A stretch of 64,000 bases of DNA from Pseudomonas fulva (lineage in GTDB: Bacteria; Pseudomonadota; Gammaproteobacteria; Pseudomonadales; Pseudomonadaceae), in NCBI RefSeq assembly GCF_023517795.1, contig NZ_CP082928.1, positions 5,084,001-5,148,000 of the forward strand, in the 5' to 3' direction. Shown one piece after another: positions 29,311 to 37,440 of this stretch (its first letter is position 1; the number at the start of each line of letters is the position of its first letter). The notes beneath the pieces are model-generated. The model was not told where the DNA came from. It saw nothing but the letters and a program-made list of their open reading frames with translations, and ran no database searches. Both the position numbers and the translations under genes were made by a program.

Positions 29311-30078
29311 TCAGGAAAGGAACCCCCCGTCGACGTTCAGCGCCACACCCGTGGTGTAGCTCGACGCCTCGCTGGCCAGGTACAGCACCGCCCCGGCCAT
29401 TTCGCTCGGCTCGGCCACGCGCTTGAGCGGAATGCGTTGCAGGGCGAAGTTGAGGATCGCCTCGTTCTTGGTCAATGCCGAGGCGAAGCGCGTGTCGGTC
29501 AGGCCCGGCAGCAGGGCATTGCAGCGGATGCCGAACTGCGCGCATTCCTTGGCGAACACCTTGGTCATGCTGATCACCGCGGCCTTGGTCACCGAGTAGA
29601 TGCCCTGGAACTCACCGGGTGATACACCGTTGATCGACGCCACGTTGATGATGCTGCCGCCGCCGTTGTCCTTCATCAGCTTGCCGCCTTCGATGGACAT
29701 GAAGTAGTAGCCGCGAATGTTCACGTCGACGGTTTTCTGAAAGGCGCCCAGATCGGTATCCAGCACGTTGCAGAACTGCGGGTTGGTGGCCGCGTTGTTG
29801 ACCAGGATATCGAGGCGCCCGTAGCGCTGGCGAATCTCGGCGAACACCGTCTGGATCTGCTCCATCTCACCGATATGGCAGGCCATGGCCACGGCCTTGC
29901 CGCCCCTGGCGACGATGGCATCGGCCACGGTCTGGCAATCGTCCAGCTTGCGGCTGGCGACGATCACCTCGGCGCCCTGCTGGGCCAGCAGGTGGGCAAT
30001 GGCTTCACCGATGCCGCGGCTGGCACCGGACACGAAGGCGATCTTGCCGTCGAGGTCGAACAACTGGGTCTTGGACAT
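29311..30078 (-). CDS. Short-chain dehydrogenase/reductase (SDR)
   Basis: 255-aa classical SDR of the FabG-like type. Cofactor motif SGASRGIGEAIA (TGxxxGxG class), NNAATNPQF, catalytic Ser in NVASINGVSPGEFQ, Tyr/Lys in IYSVTKAAVISM, and the PGLTDTRFAS loop. ATG 30078 begins MSKTQLFDLDGKIAFVSGAS; the open frame upstream is an artefact of the neighbouring gene. It follows the phosphotransferase gene by 26 bp on the same strand, a pairing common in fatty-acid or alcohol catabolic clusters. Substrate unknown. Confidence 0.9.
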   Translation of the reverse strand: MSKTQLFDLDGKIAFVSGASRGIGEAIAHLLAQQGAEVIVASRKLDDCQTVADAIVARGGKAVAMACHIGEMEQIQTVFAEIRQRYGRLDILVNNAATNPQFCNVLDTDLGAFQKTVDVNIRGYYFMSIEGGKLMKDNGGGSIINVASINGVSPGEFQGIYSVTKAAVISMTKVFAKECAQFGIRCNALLPGLTDTRFASALTKNEAILNFALQRIPLKRVAEPSEMAGAVLYLASEASSYTTGVALNVDGGFLS

Positions 30079-30104
30079 GGCGTGAGTCTCTGTAAGTGGT
30101 GGCG

Positions 30105-31172
30105 TCAGAGCGATGAGCGCGCGATGACCCCGAGGGCCATCTGCTCGAGCAAGGCGTTCATCTGCACGAAGGAGGCGAAGCGCTTGTCGGCGGTTTGCCC
30201 ATGGTAGTAGCGGTAGTAGATCTGCTGGACGATGCCGGCCAGGCGGAACAGGCCGTAGAGGTAATAGAAGTCGAAGCAGCCGATGCGGATGCCCGCTCGC
30301 TCGGCGTAGTAATCGACGAACGCCTGGCGGGTCAGCATGCCAGGCGCGTTGCTCGGCTGGCGACGCATCAGCTGCACGGGCGCCGGGTCGTCGGCCTCGA
30401 TCCAGTAGGCCAGGGTATTGCCCAGGTCCATCAGCGGGTCGCCCAGGGTGGTCAGCTCCCAATCGAGCACGCCGATGATGCGCAGCGGCTCATTGGCATC
30501 GAGGATCACGTTGTCGAAGCGGTAGTCGTTGTGCACGATGGCCGGCCGCGGGTGGTCGGCCGGCATCTTCTCCTGCAGCCAGCTGCGCACCTCCTGCCAG
30601 CCGGGCGCATCGGGGGTGCGCGCGTTGTCGTAGCGTTCGCTCCAGCCGTTGATCTGCCGCGCCACGTAACCCTCAGGCTTGCCCAGGTCGGCCAGGCCGC
30701 ACGCCTGATAATCGACCTGATGCAGCTCCACCAGGCGGTCGATGAAGCTCTTGCACAGGGTGGTGGTCTGGGCAGACGTGAACTGCAGCTGCGCTGGCAG
30801 ATCGGCGCGCAGGATGATGCCGTCCAGGCGTTGCATGACGTAGAACTCGGCGCCGATCACCGATGCGTCGGTGCAGTGCACGAAGGCCTGCGGGCAATAC
30901 GGAAAGGCGCTTCTGAGTTGGTTGAGGATGCGAAATTCGCGGCCCATGTCGTGGGCCGATTTGGCCTTGCTGCCGAACGGCGGGCGGCGCAATACCAGCT
31001 CGCGGTCGGCATAGCGCAGCAGGTAGGTCAGGTTGGACGCGCCGCCGGGGAACTGGCTGATCTGCGGTTCACCGCGCAGGTCGCTGATATGGGCCTTGAG
31101 GTAGGCGTCGATGGCGCGGGCATCGAGTTCTTCGCCCTGGCGGATGGCGCTGGGCCGGTCGGTGAGTGTCAT
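30105..31172 (-). CDS. APH-like phosphotransferase (acyl-CoA-dehydrogenase-associated type)
   Basis: 355-aa kinase-fold protein. N-lobe: QISQFPGGASNLTYLL (glycine loop) and LVLRRPPFGSKAKSAHDMGR (with the ATP Lys). Catalytic loop IVHNDYRFDNVILD (HxDxxxxN) and metal-binding DWELTTLGDPLMDLG. This pattern is that of the APH subfamily also fused to acyl-CoA dehydrogenase in ACAD10/11, thought to phosphorylate hydroxyacyl-CoAs, rather than a true antibiotic kinase. First gene of a two-gene unit with the SDR. A role in hydroxy-fatty-acid breakdown is inferred. Confidence 0.87.
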   Translation of the reverse strand: MTLTDRPSAIRQGEELDARAIDAYLKAHISDLRGEPQISQFPGGASNLTYLLRYADRELVLRRPPFGSKAKSAHDMGREFRILNQLRSAFPYCPQAFVHCTDASVIGAEFYVMQRLDGIILRADLPAQLQFTSAQTTTLCKSFIDRLVELHQVDYQACGLADLGKPEGYVARQINGWSERYDNARTPDAPGWQEVRSWLQEKMPADHPRPAIVHNDYRFDNVILDANEPLRIIGVLDWELTTLGDPLMDLGNTLAYWIEADDPAPVQLMRRQPSNAPGMLTRQAFVDYYAERAGIRIGCFDFYYLYGLFRLAGIVQQIYYRYYHGQTADKRFASFVQMNALLEQMALGVIARSSL

Positions 31173-31390
31173 CCCTATCCCTTCTCATTGTCGTTGGCGG
31201 TGATGATCGGGCCAATCTAATCAGCCCGGCAGCAGGTCACAAGCGCGGTGCGGGCTTATCGATACCGCTGTTGGCGGCGAATCAAACCCGCTGATGCGCT
31301 GGCGGCGGCTCGAAAACCGCCGAGAGCGATTCTCGACGTCGGCTTTGCCGAGGGCCTCGAGGTGCCCGCCAGCAACGGCGAGCCAAAAAA

Positions 31391-31415
31391 AACCGGAATC
31401 CTGGGATTCCGGTTT
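31391..31415 (-). terminator. Intrinsic terminator after the SCP2 gene
   Basis: Stem AACCGGAATCC/GATTCCGGTT with a short loop. Read on the minus strand it is followed by eight T, i.e. the A-run at 31384-31391, and lies ~25 bp past the SCP2 stop. The rest of the 268-bp gap 31173-31440 shows no gene. Confidence 0.85.
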
Positions 31416-31440
31416 CTGTGTTCAACGGCTGGCCAGTGGC

Positions 31441-31752
31441 TCAGACCGGGAACAGTTCGCTCAGCTTCAGTGCCAGCATCATGTCGCCCTCGGCGCGCAG
31501 CTTGCCGGCCATGAAGGCCTGCATGCCGTCGGTTTCACCGGTGGTGATGCCCTTGAAGGTTTCCTTGTCCATGATCAGGGTGACGTTGGCGTCCGGGCTG
31601 TCGCCCTGTTTGACCTCGCAGGTGCCGTCCTTGACGATCAGGTAGTGGTTGTCGGCATCTTCGATGTTGAACTGGAAAACCAGGTCCAGGCCTTCGGCGG
31701 CGCTGGGGTTGAACTTGGCTTTCATGGTTTGGACGATGTCTGCGACGCTCAT
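31441..31752 (-). CDS. SCP2 sterol-carrier-domain lipid-binding protein
   Basis: 103-aa single-domain SCP2 protein. Begins MSVADIVQTMKAKFNPSAAEGLDLVFQF; core YLIVKDGTCEVKQGDSPDANVTL and the C-terminal hydrophobic helix region GKLRAEGDMMLALKLSELFP match the family. Such proteins bind acyl-CoAs or other lipids in the cytosol. It follows the histidine-phosphatase gene by 58 bp on the same strand and has a terminator after it. A lipid-carrier role next to SDR/APH genes is inferred from context. Confidence 0.9.
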   Translation of the reverse strand: MSVADIVQTMKAKFNPSAAEGLDLVFQFNIEDADNHYLIVKDGTCEVKQGDSPDANVTLIMDKETFKGITTGETDGMQAFMAGKLRAEGDMMLALKLSELFPV

Positions 31753-31810
31753 GGTGGTTTCCTTGTGGTTTCCGATTGTTCTGCACCCTTGCGGGTACGT
31801 TGACTGTCGC

Positions 31811-32509
31811 TCAGCGATAGGTAATGAGCGATGGGGTGTTCAACAGCTGCAGATGCGCATGGCCGTTGAAGGAAGCTAGGGTCACCCGCTCGCCCTGGAA
31901 CTTCAGGCAGCTTAGCGAGGTGTTGACGATTTGCCAGTTCATGGCGAACGCGCTGGCGACCGGCATGCCGGTCAGCAGGTGGACCAAGGCGGTGATGGTA
32001 CCGCCGGAGGTGAACACGGCGATGCGCTCGCCGGCCTGGGCCTGGTCGAGCAGGCGTTGCAGGCCGCCGTTCACCTGATCGACAAAGGCTTGCCAGCTTT
32101 GCAGCGCCGGTGCGTCGTAATCACCGCCGACCCAGGTGTCCATCAGGCGCACGAACAGCCGCTGGAACTCGGCGCGGTTGTGCGCGGCATTGCGCATCAC
32201 CTCCAGGGCCTGGGGCTCATGGGGCAGCAGGGCGGGGAGCAGGGCGCGGATCACGCCTTCGGCATCGAATTCGTTGAAGGCCGCATCGGTTTGCAGCCCA
32301 GGCGCTTCGGCAAGCTGTTCGAGCACCAGGCGGCCGGTATGGGCCTGGCGGGTGAGGCTGCCGCTGACCGCGCGATCGAGCTGTACGCCGGTCCGCGCAA
32401 GGTGGCTGCCGAGCAGTACCGACTGACGCTCGCCCAGCGACGAGAGGACATCATAATCCTCTGCACCGAATGAGGCCTGGCCATGTCGAATCAGGTAGAT
32501 GCTGCCCAC
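31811..32509 (-). CDS. Histidine-phosphatase (phosphoglycerate-mutase-like) family protein
   Basis: 232 aa. N-terminal IYLIRHGQASFG holds the RHG phosphohistidine motif; further conserved positions are SGSLTRQAHTG and VFTSGGTITALVHLL, where the usual second His of the family reads Gly (SGGT), as in several branches. The start appears to be GTG 32509 (GSIYLIRHG at the N-terminus), as no ATG precedes the motif. Substrate unknown: members act on sugar phosphates, proteins or nucleotides. Divergent from sohB across a 200-bp spacer. Confidence 0.85.
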   Translation of the reverse strand: MGSIYLIRHGQASFGAEDYDVLSSLGERQSVLLGSHLARTGVQLDRAVSGSLTRQAHTGRLVLEQLAEAPGLQTDAAFNEFDAEGVIRALLPALLPHEPQALEVMRNAAHNRAEFQRLFVRLMDTWVGGDYDAPALQSWQAFVDQVNGGLQRLLDQAQAGERIAVFTSGGTITALVHLLTGMPVASAFAMNWQIVNTSLSCLKFQGERVTLASFNGHAHLQLLNTPSLITYR

Positions 32510-32709
32510 GTGCGCTGCAACCCGGGAACCTTGAATGTGAGGCGAGGGTAGGAGGGATGGGCGGAGGCTGTCAACGAAAAATCATACGTTTGTTTGAATC
32601 GTCTGATGGGCGCTGCAAAGCCGCTGCTGCCGCTGGTCGCTGCCTGGCGCCGCCGGTATGCTGGACGCTGCAGGCCTCCGCGCGAGGCGATTGGATAAAG
32701 GGGAAGTGT

Positions 32710-33729
32710 GTGGAGTTTCTTGCTGATTACGCGGGGTTTCTGGCCAAGACGGTCACCCTCGTGGTGGCCATTCTGGTCGTGCTGGTGGCGCTTGCCGTAC
32801 TGCGCAGCCGTGGGCGTCGCAGTGGCGGCCAGTTGCAGGTCACCAAGCTCAATGATTTCTACAAGGCGCTGCGCCAGCGTCTCGAGCAATCGATTCTCGA
32901 CAAGGATCAACTCAAGGCCCTGGGCAAGGACGAGGCCAAGGCTGCCAAGGCCGCGAAGAAGCAGCCGCAGCAGAAGTCGCGGGTCTACGTGCTCGACTTC
33001 GACGGTGATATCAAGGCTTCGGCCACCGAGGGCCTGCGCCACGAGATCACCGCGCTGCTGAGCCTCGCCACCCCCCAGGACGAGGTGGTGCTGCGCCTGG
33101 AAAGCGGCGGTGGCATGGTGCACAGCTACGGCCTGGCCTCCTCGCAACTGGCGCGCATTCGCCAGGCTGGCGTGCCCCTGACCGTGTGCATCGACAAGGT
33201 CGCGGCCAGCGGCGGTTACATGATGGCCTGCATCGGCGAGAAGATCATTTCCGCGCCGTTCGCCATCCTCGGCTCCATCGGCGTGGTCGCCCAGTTGCCC
33301 AACGTCAACCGCCTGCTGAAAAAGCATGATATCGATTTCGAGGTACTGACCGCCGGCGAGTACAAGCGCACCCTGACGGTGTTTGGCGAGAACACCGAGA
33401 AGGGCCGGGAAAAATTCCAGGAAGATCTGGAAACCACCCACGAGCTGTTCAAGAACTTCGTGGCCCGCTACCGCCCGCAGCTGGAGATCGACGAGATCGC
33501 CACCGGTGAAGTCTGGCTGGGCATGGCGGCTCTGGAAAAGCAGCTGGTCGATGAGCTGAAGACCAGCGACGAGTATCTGGCCGAGCGCGCCCGCGAGGCC
33601 GATCTGTACCAGCTGCACTACGTGCAGAAGAAATCCCTGCAGGAGCGTGTCGGCCTGGCTGCCAGCGTAGCGCTGGATCGTTTTGCCCTGACCTGGCTGG
33701 GCCGTCTGAGCCAGCAACGCTTCTGGTAA
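32710..33729 (+). CDS. sohB: SohB, inner-membrane signal-peptide-peptidase-type protease
   Basis: Membrane-anchored peptidase S49 (339 aa). An N-terminal helix (AKTVTLVVAILVVLVALAVL) precedes a Lys/Ala/Gln-rich linker and the ClpP-like fold. Nucleophile Ser167 lies in DKVAASGGYMMAC and the general-base candidate Lys219 in GEYKRTLT. Start GTG 32710 (MEFLADYAGFLAK) is supported by AAGGGGAA 5 nt upstream and by length agreement with SohB; the longer frame from 32470 would read through the divergent promoter. In E. coli extra sohB rescues degP mutants. 37 bp before acuI. Confidence 0.93.
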   Translation: MEFLADYAGFLAKTVTLVVAILVVLVALAVLRSRGRRSGGQLQVTKLNDFYKALRQRLEQSILDKDQLKALGKDEAKAAKAAKKQPQQKSRVYVLDFDGDIKASATEGLRHEITALLSLATPQDEVVLRLESGGGMVHSYGLASSQLARIRQAGVPLTVCIDKVAASGGYMMACIGEKIISAPFAILGSIGVVAQLPNVNRLLKKHDIDFEVLTAGEYKRTLTVFGENTEKGREKFQEDLETTHELFKNFVARYRPQLEIDEIATGEVWLGMAALEKQLVDELKTSDEYLAERAREADLYQLHYVQKKSLQERVGLAASVALDRFALTWLGRLSQQRFW

Positions 33730-33766
33730 CCCGCACCCTCCGCTCTGGCGGATCAAGGAGGTTTGG

Positions 33767-34759
33767 ATGACCCATTTCACTGCGCTGCAGGCAGCACCCG
33801 ACACCAACGGCCATTTCGCCTTGCAAGTGGTCGAGCGCGAGGTGGCCGACTTGCCCGCGGGCGAGCTGTTGATCCGTGTTCGCTATTCTTCGCTGAACTT
33901 CAAGGATGCGCTGTCCGCCACCGGCCAGCGCGGCGTCAGCAAGCACTATCCGCATACGCCGGGGATCGATGCCGCCGGCGTGGTGGAGCACTCCAGCGCC
34001 GCCGAATTCGCCGAAGGCGATGAAGTGATCGTCACCGGCTACGACCTGGGCATGAATACCGCCGGTGGCTTTGGCCAGTACATTCGGGTTCCCGCCAGTT
34101 GGGCGATCAAGCGCCCGCAAGGGCTGTCGCTGCGTGAGGCGATGATTCTCGGTACCGCAGGCCTGACCGCGGCGCTGTGTGTCGACAAGCTGGAGCAGGC
34201 TGGCGTGGAGCCCCAGGGCGGCCCGGTACTGGTCACCGGCGCCAGCGGTGGGGTGGGCAGCGTTGCGGTCATGTTGCTCAGCACCCTGGGTTATCAGGTA
34301 AGCGCCGCCACGGGCAAGGCCCAGCAGAGCGACATGCTCACGCGCCTGGGTGCCTCCCAGGTCGTGCCGCGTCTGGAGCTGCAGAGCGGCACGGATCGAC
34401 CGCTGCTGCGCGAGCAATGGAGCGGGGCGGTGGATACGGTGGGCGGCGATATCCTGTTCAACGTGCTCAAGGCCACCCGCTACGGTGGCAGCGTGGCCTG
34501 TTGCGGGTTGACCGCCGGTGTCGACTTCCAGGCCAGCGTGCTGCCGTTCATCCTGCGTGGCGTGAATCTGCTGGGTGTCGACTCGGTCGAGCTGCCCTTG
34601 GTGGTCAAGGCCTCGATGTGGGACAAGCTGTCGCTGCAGTGGAAACTGCCGAATCTGCAAGCGCTTGCCACTGAGGTCGGACTTGCCGAATTGCCGGCAG
34701 CCATCGAGCGCATCCTGCAGGGCGAGCAGACGGGGCGGGTGCTGGTCCGGCTCGACTGA
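33767..34759 (+). CDS. acuI: AcuI/YhdH-type zinc-free NADPH oxidoreductase
   Basis: 330-aa medium-chain dehydrogenase/reductase without the zinc-binding cysteines. YhdH/AcuI hallmarks: YSSLNFKDALSATG near the N-terminus, PGIDAAGVV, the Rossmann motif TGASGGVGSVAVMLL and a C-terminal LVRLD. AcuI reduces acryloyl-CoA to propionyl-CoA and protects against acrylate; YhdH has the same activity. A near-perfect AAGGAGGT Shine-Dalgarno lies 5 nt before ATG 33767, indicating efficient translation. It follows sohB closely (37 bp) and ends at a terminator shared with the convergent DUF934 gene. Confidence 0.88.
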   Translation: MTHFTALQAAPDTNGHFALQVVEREVADLPAGELLIRVRYSSLNFKDALSATGQRGVSKHYPHTPGIDAAGVVEHSSAAEFAEGDEVIVTGYDLGMNTAGGFGQYIRVPASWAIKRPQGLSLREAMILGTAGLTAALCVDKLEQAGVEPQGGPVLVTGASGGVGSVAVMLLSTLGYQVSAATGKAQQSDMLTRLGASQVVPRLELQSGTDRPLLREQWSGAVDTVGGDILFNVLKATRYGGSVACCGLTAGVDFQASVLPFILRGVNLLGVDSVELPLVVKASMWDKLSLQWKLPNLQALATEVGLAELPAAIERILQGEQTGRVLVRLD

Positions 34760-34778
34760 AGCCCGAAAAGCGCCCATG

Positions 34779-34804
34779 AAAAACCCGCCAAGAGGCGGGT
34801 TTTT
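34779..34804. terminator. Bidirectional terminator between acuI and the DUF934 gene
   Basis: 11-bp stem AAAAACCCGCC/GGCGGGTTTTT with a 4-nt loop; A-run and T-run on the two sides allow termination from both directions. Confidence 0.88.
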
Positions 34805-34809
34805 CACTC

Positions 34810-35307
34810 TCAGGCGCGGCGCCTGAACAGCGGCTGTGGCTGGTCGGCGGAGGCCTGGTAGACCTCGGAAAACTCCTCGAAGGCTTTCAGTGCATCCTCG
34901 GCGTCCTTGTCTTCGCGCAGGGCGAAGGCATCGAAGCCGCAGCGCTTGAGCGCCCATAGCTGGTCACGCAGCACGTCGCCGATGGCACGCAGCTCGCCCT
35001 GGAAACCGTAGCGGGTGCGCAACAGGTAGGCGGATGACGAGTGGCGGCCGTCGGTGAAGGCCGGGAAGTTCAGGGCGATGACCTGGAAGGCGTCCAGGGA
35101 GTCGACGATCGATTCGATCTCTTCCTCGGCGTCCAGCCACACGCCCAGGCCGCCGTCGCGGGCCTTGAGGGCGTGGCCGTGTTCCAGCCACAGGTTAAGC
35201 GGCACGATCAGGTCGTCGCAGTTGGACAGCTCTTCGAAGGCGGTTTCCTTGGGCAGCAGGTGCCAGCTTTCGTCGACGATCTGGCCGTTCTTAATGATTC
35301 GCTGCAT
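34810..35307 (-). CDS. DUF934 family protein, cysI partner
   Basis: 165-aa soluble protein that almost always sits beside cysI in proteobacteria and has been proposed to support sulfite reduction; its biochemical role is not established. Conserved features include MQRIIKNGQIVDESWHLL, VPLNLWLEHG, FPAFTDGRHSSSAYLLR and the FDAFALRED segment. ATG 35307 has AAGGAGCG 6 nt upstream and lies inside the end of cysI (17-nt overlap), so it is translationally coupled. It ends at the shared terminator. Confidence 0.9.
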   Translation of the reverse strand: MQRIIKNGQIVDESWHLLPKETAFEELSNCDDLIVPLNLWLEHGHALKARDGGLGVWLDAEEEIESIVDSLDAFQVIALNFPAFTDGRHSSSAYLLRTRYGFQGELRAIGDVLRDQLWALKRCGFDAFALREDKDAEDALKAFEEFSEVYQASADQPQPLFRRRA

Positions 35308-36949
35308 ATACGCGCTCCTTGAACGGGGCGACACCGATACGGCGGAAGGTGTCGATGAAACTCTCTTCTTCGGTGCGTTGCTCGACATAGACGTTGACGA
35401 TCTTGTCGATCACGTCCGGCATGTCGTCCTGGGCGAAGGACGGGCCGAGGATCTGCGCCAGGCTGGCATCACGGCCGGCGCTGCCGCCGAGGGACACCTG
35501 GTAGAACTCCTGGCCTTTCTTGTCCACGCCGAGGATGCCGATATGGCCCACATGGTGGTGGCCGCAGGCATTCATGCAACCGGAGATGTTCAGGTCGATG
35601 TCACCGATGTCGAACAGGTAGTCGAGGCTGTCGAAGCGGCGCTGGATGGCTTCGGCCACCGGAATCGACTTGGCGTTGGCCAGGGAGCAGAAATCGCCGC
35701 CCGGGCAGCAGATGATGTCGGTCAGCAGGCCCACGTTCGGCGTGGCGAAGCCCTTGTCGCGCAGTTCGCCCCACAGGGTGAACAGCTGCGCCTGCTCGAC
35801 GTCGGCGAGGATGATGTTCTGGTTATGGCTGTTGCGCACTTCGCCGAAGCTGTAGCGATCGGCCAGGTCGGCGATGGCGTCGAGCTGCTTGTCGGTGACG
35901 TCGCCCGGGGCCACGCCGGTCGGCTTGAGCGACAGGGTAACGGCCACGTAACCCGGCTTCTTGTGGGCGAAGGTGTTGCGCTGGCGCCAGCGGGCAAAGC
36001 CCGGGTGCTCGGCATCGAGCTGGGCGAGTTGCGCGTCCTGATCCTGCAGCGCCTGGTAGGCTGGGTCGACGAAATGCGCGGCAACGCGGGCCACCTCGGC
36101 TTCGGTCAGGGTGGTCGGGCCATCCTTGAGGTGCGCCCATTCGGCGTTCACGCGCTCGGCGAACACTTCCGGGGTCAGCGCCTTGACCAGGATCTTGATG
36201 CGCGCCTTGTACTTGTTGTCGCGACGGCCATAGCGGTTGTACACGCGCAGGATGGCGTCGAGATAGGAGATCAGGTGCTGCCAGGGCAGGAACTCGTTGA
36301 TGAAGCTGCCGACGATCGGCGTACGGCCCAGGCCGCCGCCCACGGCGACGCGGAAGCCCAGCTCACCGGCGGCGTTCTTCACCGCTTCCAGTCCGATGTC
36401 GTGCACTTCGATGGCCGCGCGGTCACTGGCGGCGCCGTTGACGGCAATCTTGAACTTGCGCGGCAGGTGGCTGAACTCGGGGTGGAAGGTCGACCACTGA
36501 CGGATGATCTCGCACCAGGGGCGCGGATCGACGATTTCGTCCTTGGCCACGCCGGCGAACTGGTCGGTGGTGGTGTTGCGGATGCAGTTGCCGCTGGTCT
36601 GGATGGCGTGCATCTGCACGGTGGCCAGCTCGGCGAGAATCTCCGGCACGTCTTCCAGTTCAGGCCAGTTGAACTGCACGTTTTGGCGGGTGCTGATATG
36701 CGCGTAGCCCTTGTCGTAGTCGCGGGCGATCTGCGCCAGCTTGCGCACCTGGGTGGAGGAGAGCAGGCCGTAGGGGACGGCAATGCGCAGCATGGGCGCG
36801 AAACGTTGGATGTACAGACCGTTCTGCAGGCGCAGCGGACGGAATTCTTCGCCGCTCAGTTCGCCACTGAGATACCGGCGGGTTTGATCGCGGAACTGCT
36901 TGACGCGGTCCTCGACGATTTTCTGGTCGTACTGGTCGTATACGTACAT
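35291..36949 (-). CDS. cysI: CysI-type assimilatory sulfite reductase hemoprotein
   Basis: Cytosolic siroheme/[4Fe-4S] enzyme (552 aa) reducing sulfite to sulfide for cysteine synthesis. Duplicated nitrite/sulfite-reductase fold: STRQNVQFNWPEL with siroheme contacts, then the cluster-ligating pattern CPGGDFC and GCMNAC (Cx5C...Cx3C) near the C-terminal third. ATG 36949 (MYVYDQYDQKIVEDRVKQF) has AGGA upstream; the frame stays open much further but across a non-coding leader. No cysJ flavoprotein is nearby, so ferredoxin is the likelier donor. DUF934 is coupled downstream. Expect CysB-dependent activation. Confidence 0.93.
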   Translation of the reverse strand: MYVYDQYDQKIVEDRVKQFRDQTRRYLSGELSGEEFRPLRLQNGLYIQRFAPMLRIAVPYGLLSSTQVRKLAQIARDYDKGYAHISTRQNVQFNWPELEDVPEILAELATVQMHAIQTSGNCIRNTTTDQFAGVAKDEIVDPRPWCEIIRQWSTFHPEFSHLPRKFKIAVNGAASDRAAIEVHDIGLEAVKNAAGELGFRVAVGGGLGRTPIVGSFINEFLPWQHLISYLDAILRVYNRYGRRDNKYKARIKILVKALTPEVFAERVNAEWAHLKDGPTTLTEAEVARVAAHFVDPAYQALQDQDAQLAQLDAEHPGFARWRQRNTFAHKKPGYVAVTLSLKPTGVAPGDVTDKQLDAIADLADRYSFGEVRNSHNQNIILADVEQAQLFTLWGELRDKGFATPNVGLLTDIICCPGGDFCSLANAKSIPVAEAIQRRFDSLDYLFDIGDIDLNISGCMNACGHHHVGHIGILGVDKKGQEFYQVSLGGSAGRDASLAQILGPSFAQDDMPDVIDKIVNVYVEQRTEEESFIDTFRRIGVAPFKERVYAANH

Positions 36950-37440
36950 GGGAATCCTGTTATCAGGCTGCTTGCCAGATCGATGAAAACCATTGCGGCG
37001 CGACAGTGCGGCTTGGATCAGCAGGCGAATGGTCGTTCGTCGGCTGAATGGCCCTGGCAAGCCGTCACTCACAATGCTTCGATGACCTGTTACAGCAAAT
37101 CTGCGCGCACGGCCGCGCACTCCTGGTGCGGAGCCGGGGCACGATACCAGTTCAGGTTTATGCGCAAAAGTGATGTTTGAGTATAAGAAAAGAACTTTTG
37201 GTGCTAAGCCGGAAAGCATGCATAACCGTGTCGGTGAAACGCTGTACAGGCTCTTCACGAGCGGGCGCCGGGGGGGCGGACGACTGAGAATCATCCGCGC
37301 CGTCAGGCCGTGACGCGGCGCTTCGCCAGAATGCGCCGACCGTGCAGCGCAGAGGTGAAACGCGGGCGATACTCTGCTTGTCGCACTACACAGGCAGCCC
37401 GTTGGCGCCGCCTATTTTCAGGGTTGATCAAAGAGGTTCT
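36950..37440. other. 491-bp divergent intergenic region between cysI and the ZIP transporter
   Basis: No convincing gene is present on either strand. The cysI side (36950-37210) holds a probable long leader and promoter; an AT-richer patch at 37150-37215 stands out from the GC-rich surroundings. The ZIP side contains GC-rich stretches (37255-37330). No riboswitch fold was recognised. Confidence 0.6.
37180..37207 (-). promoter_or_regulatory. Candidate cysI promoter
   Basis: On the minus strand TTAGCA (37207-37202) and TATACT (37185-37180) are 16 nt apart, in the AT-rich patch. The weak -35 fits an activator-dependent (CysB-type) promoter. It implies a leader of ~220 nt before the cysI ATG. 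Inference only. Confidence 0.4.
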
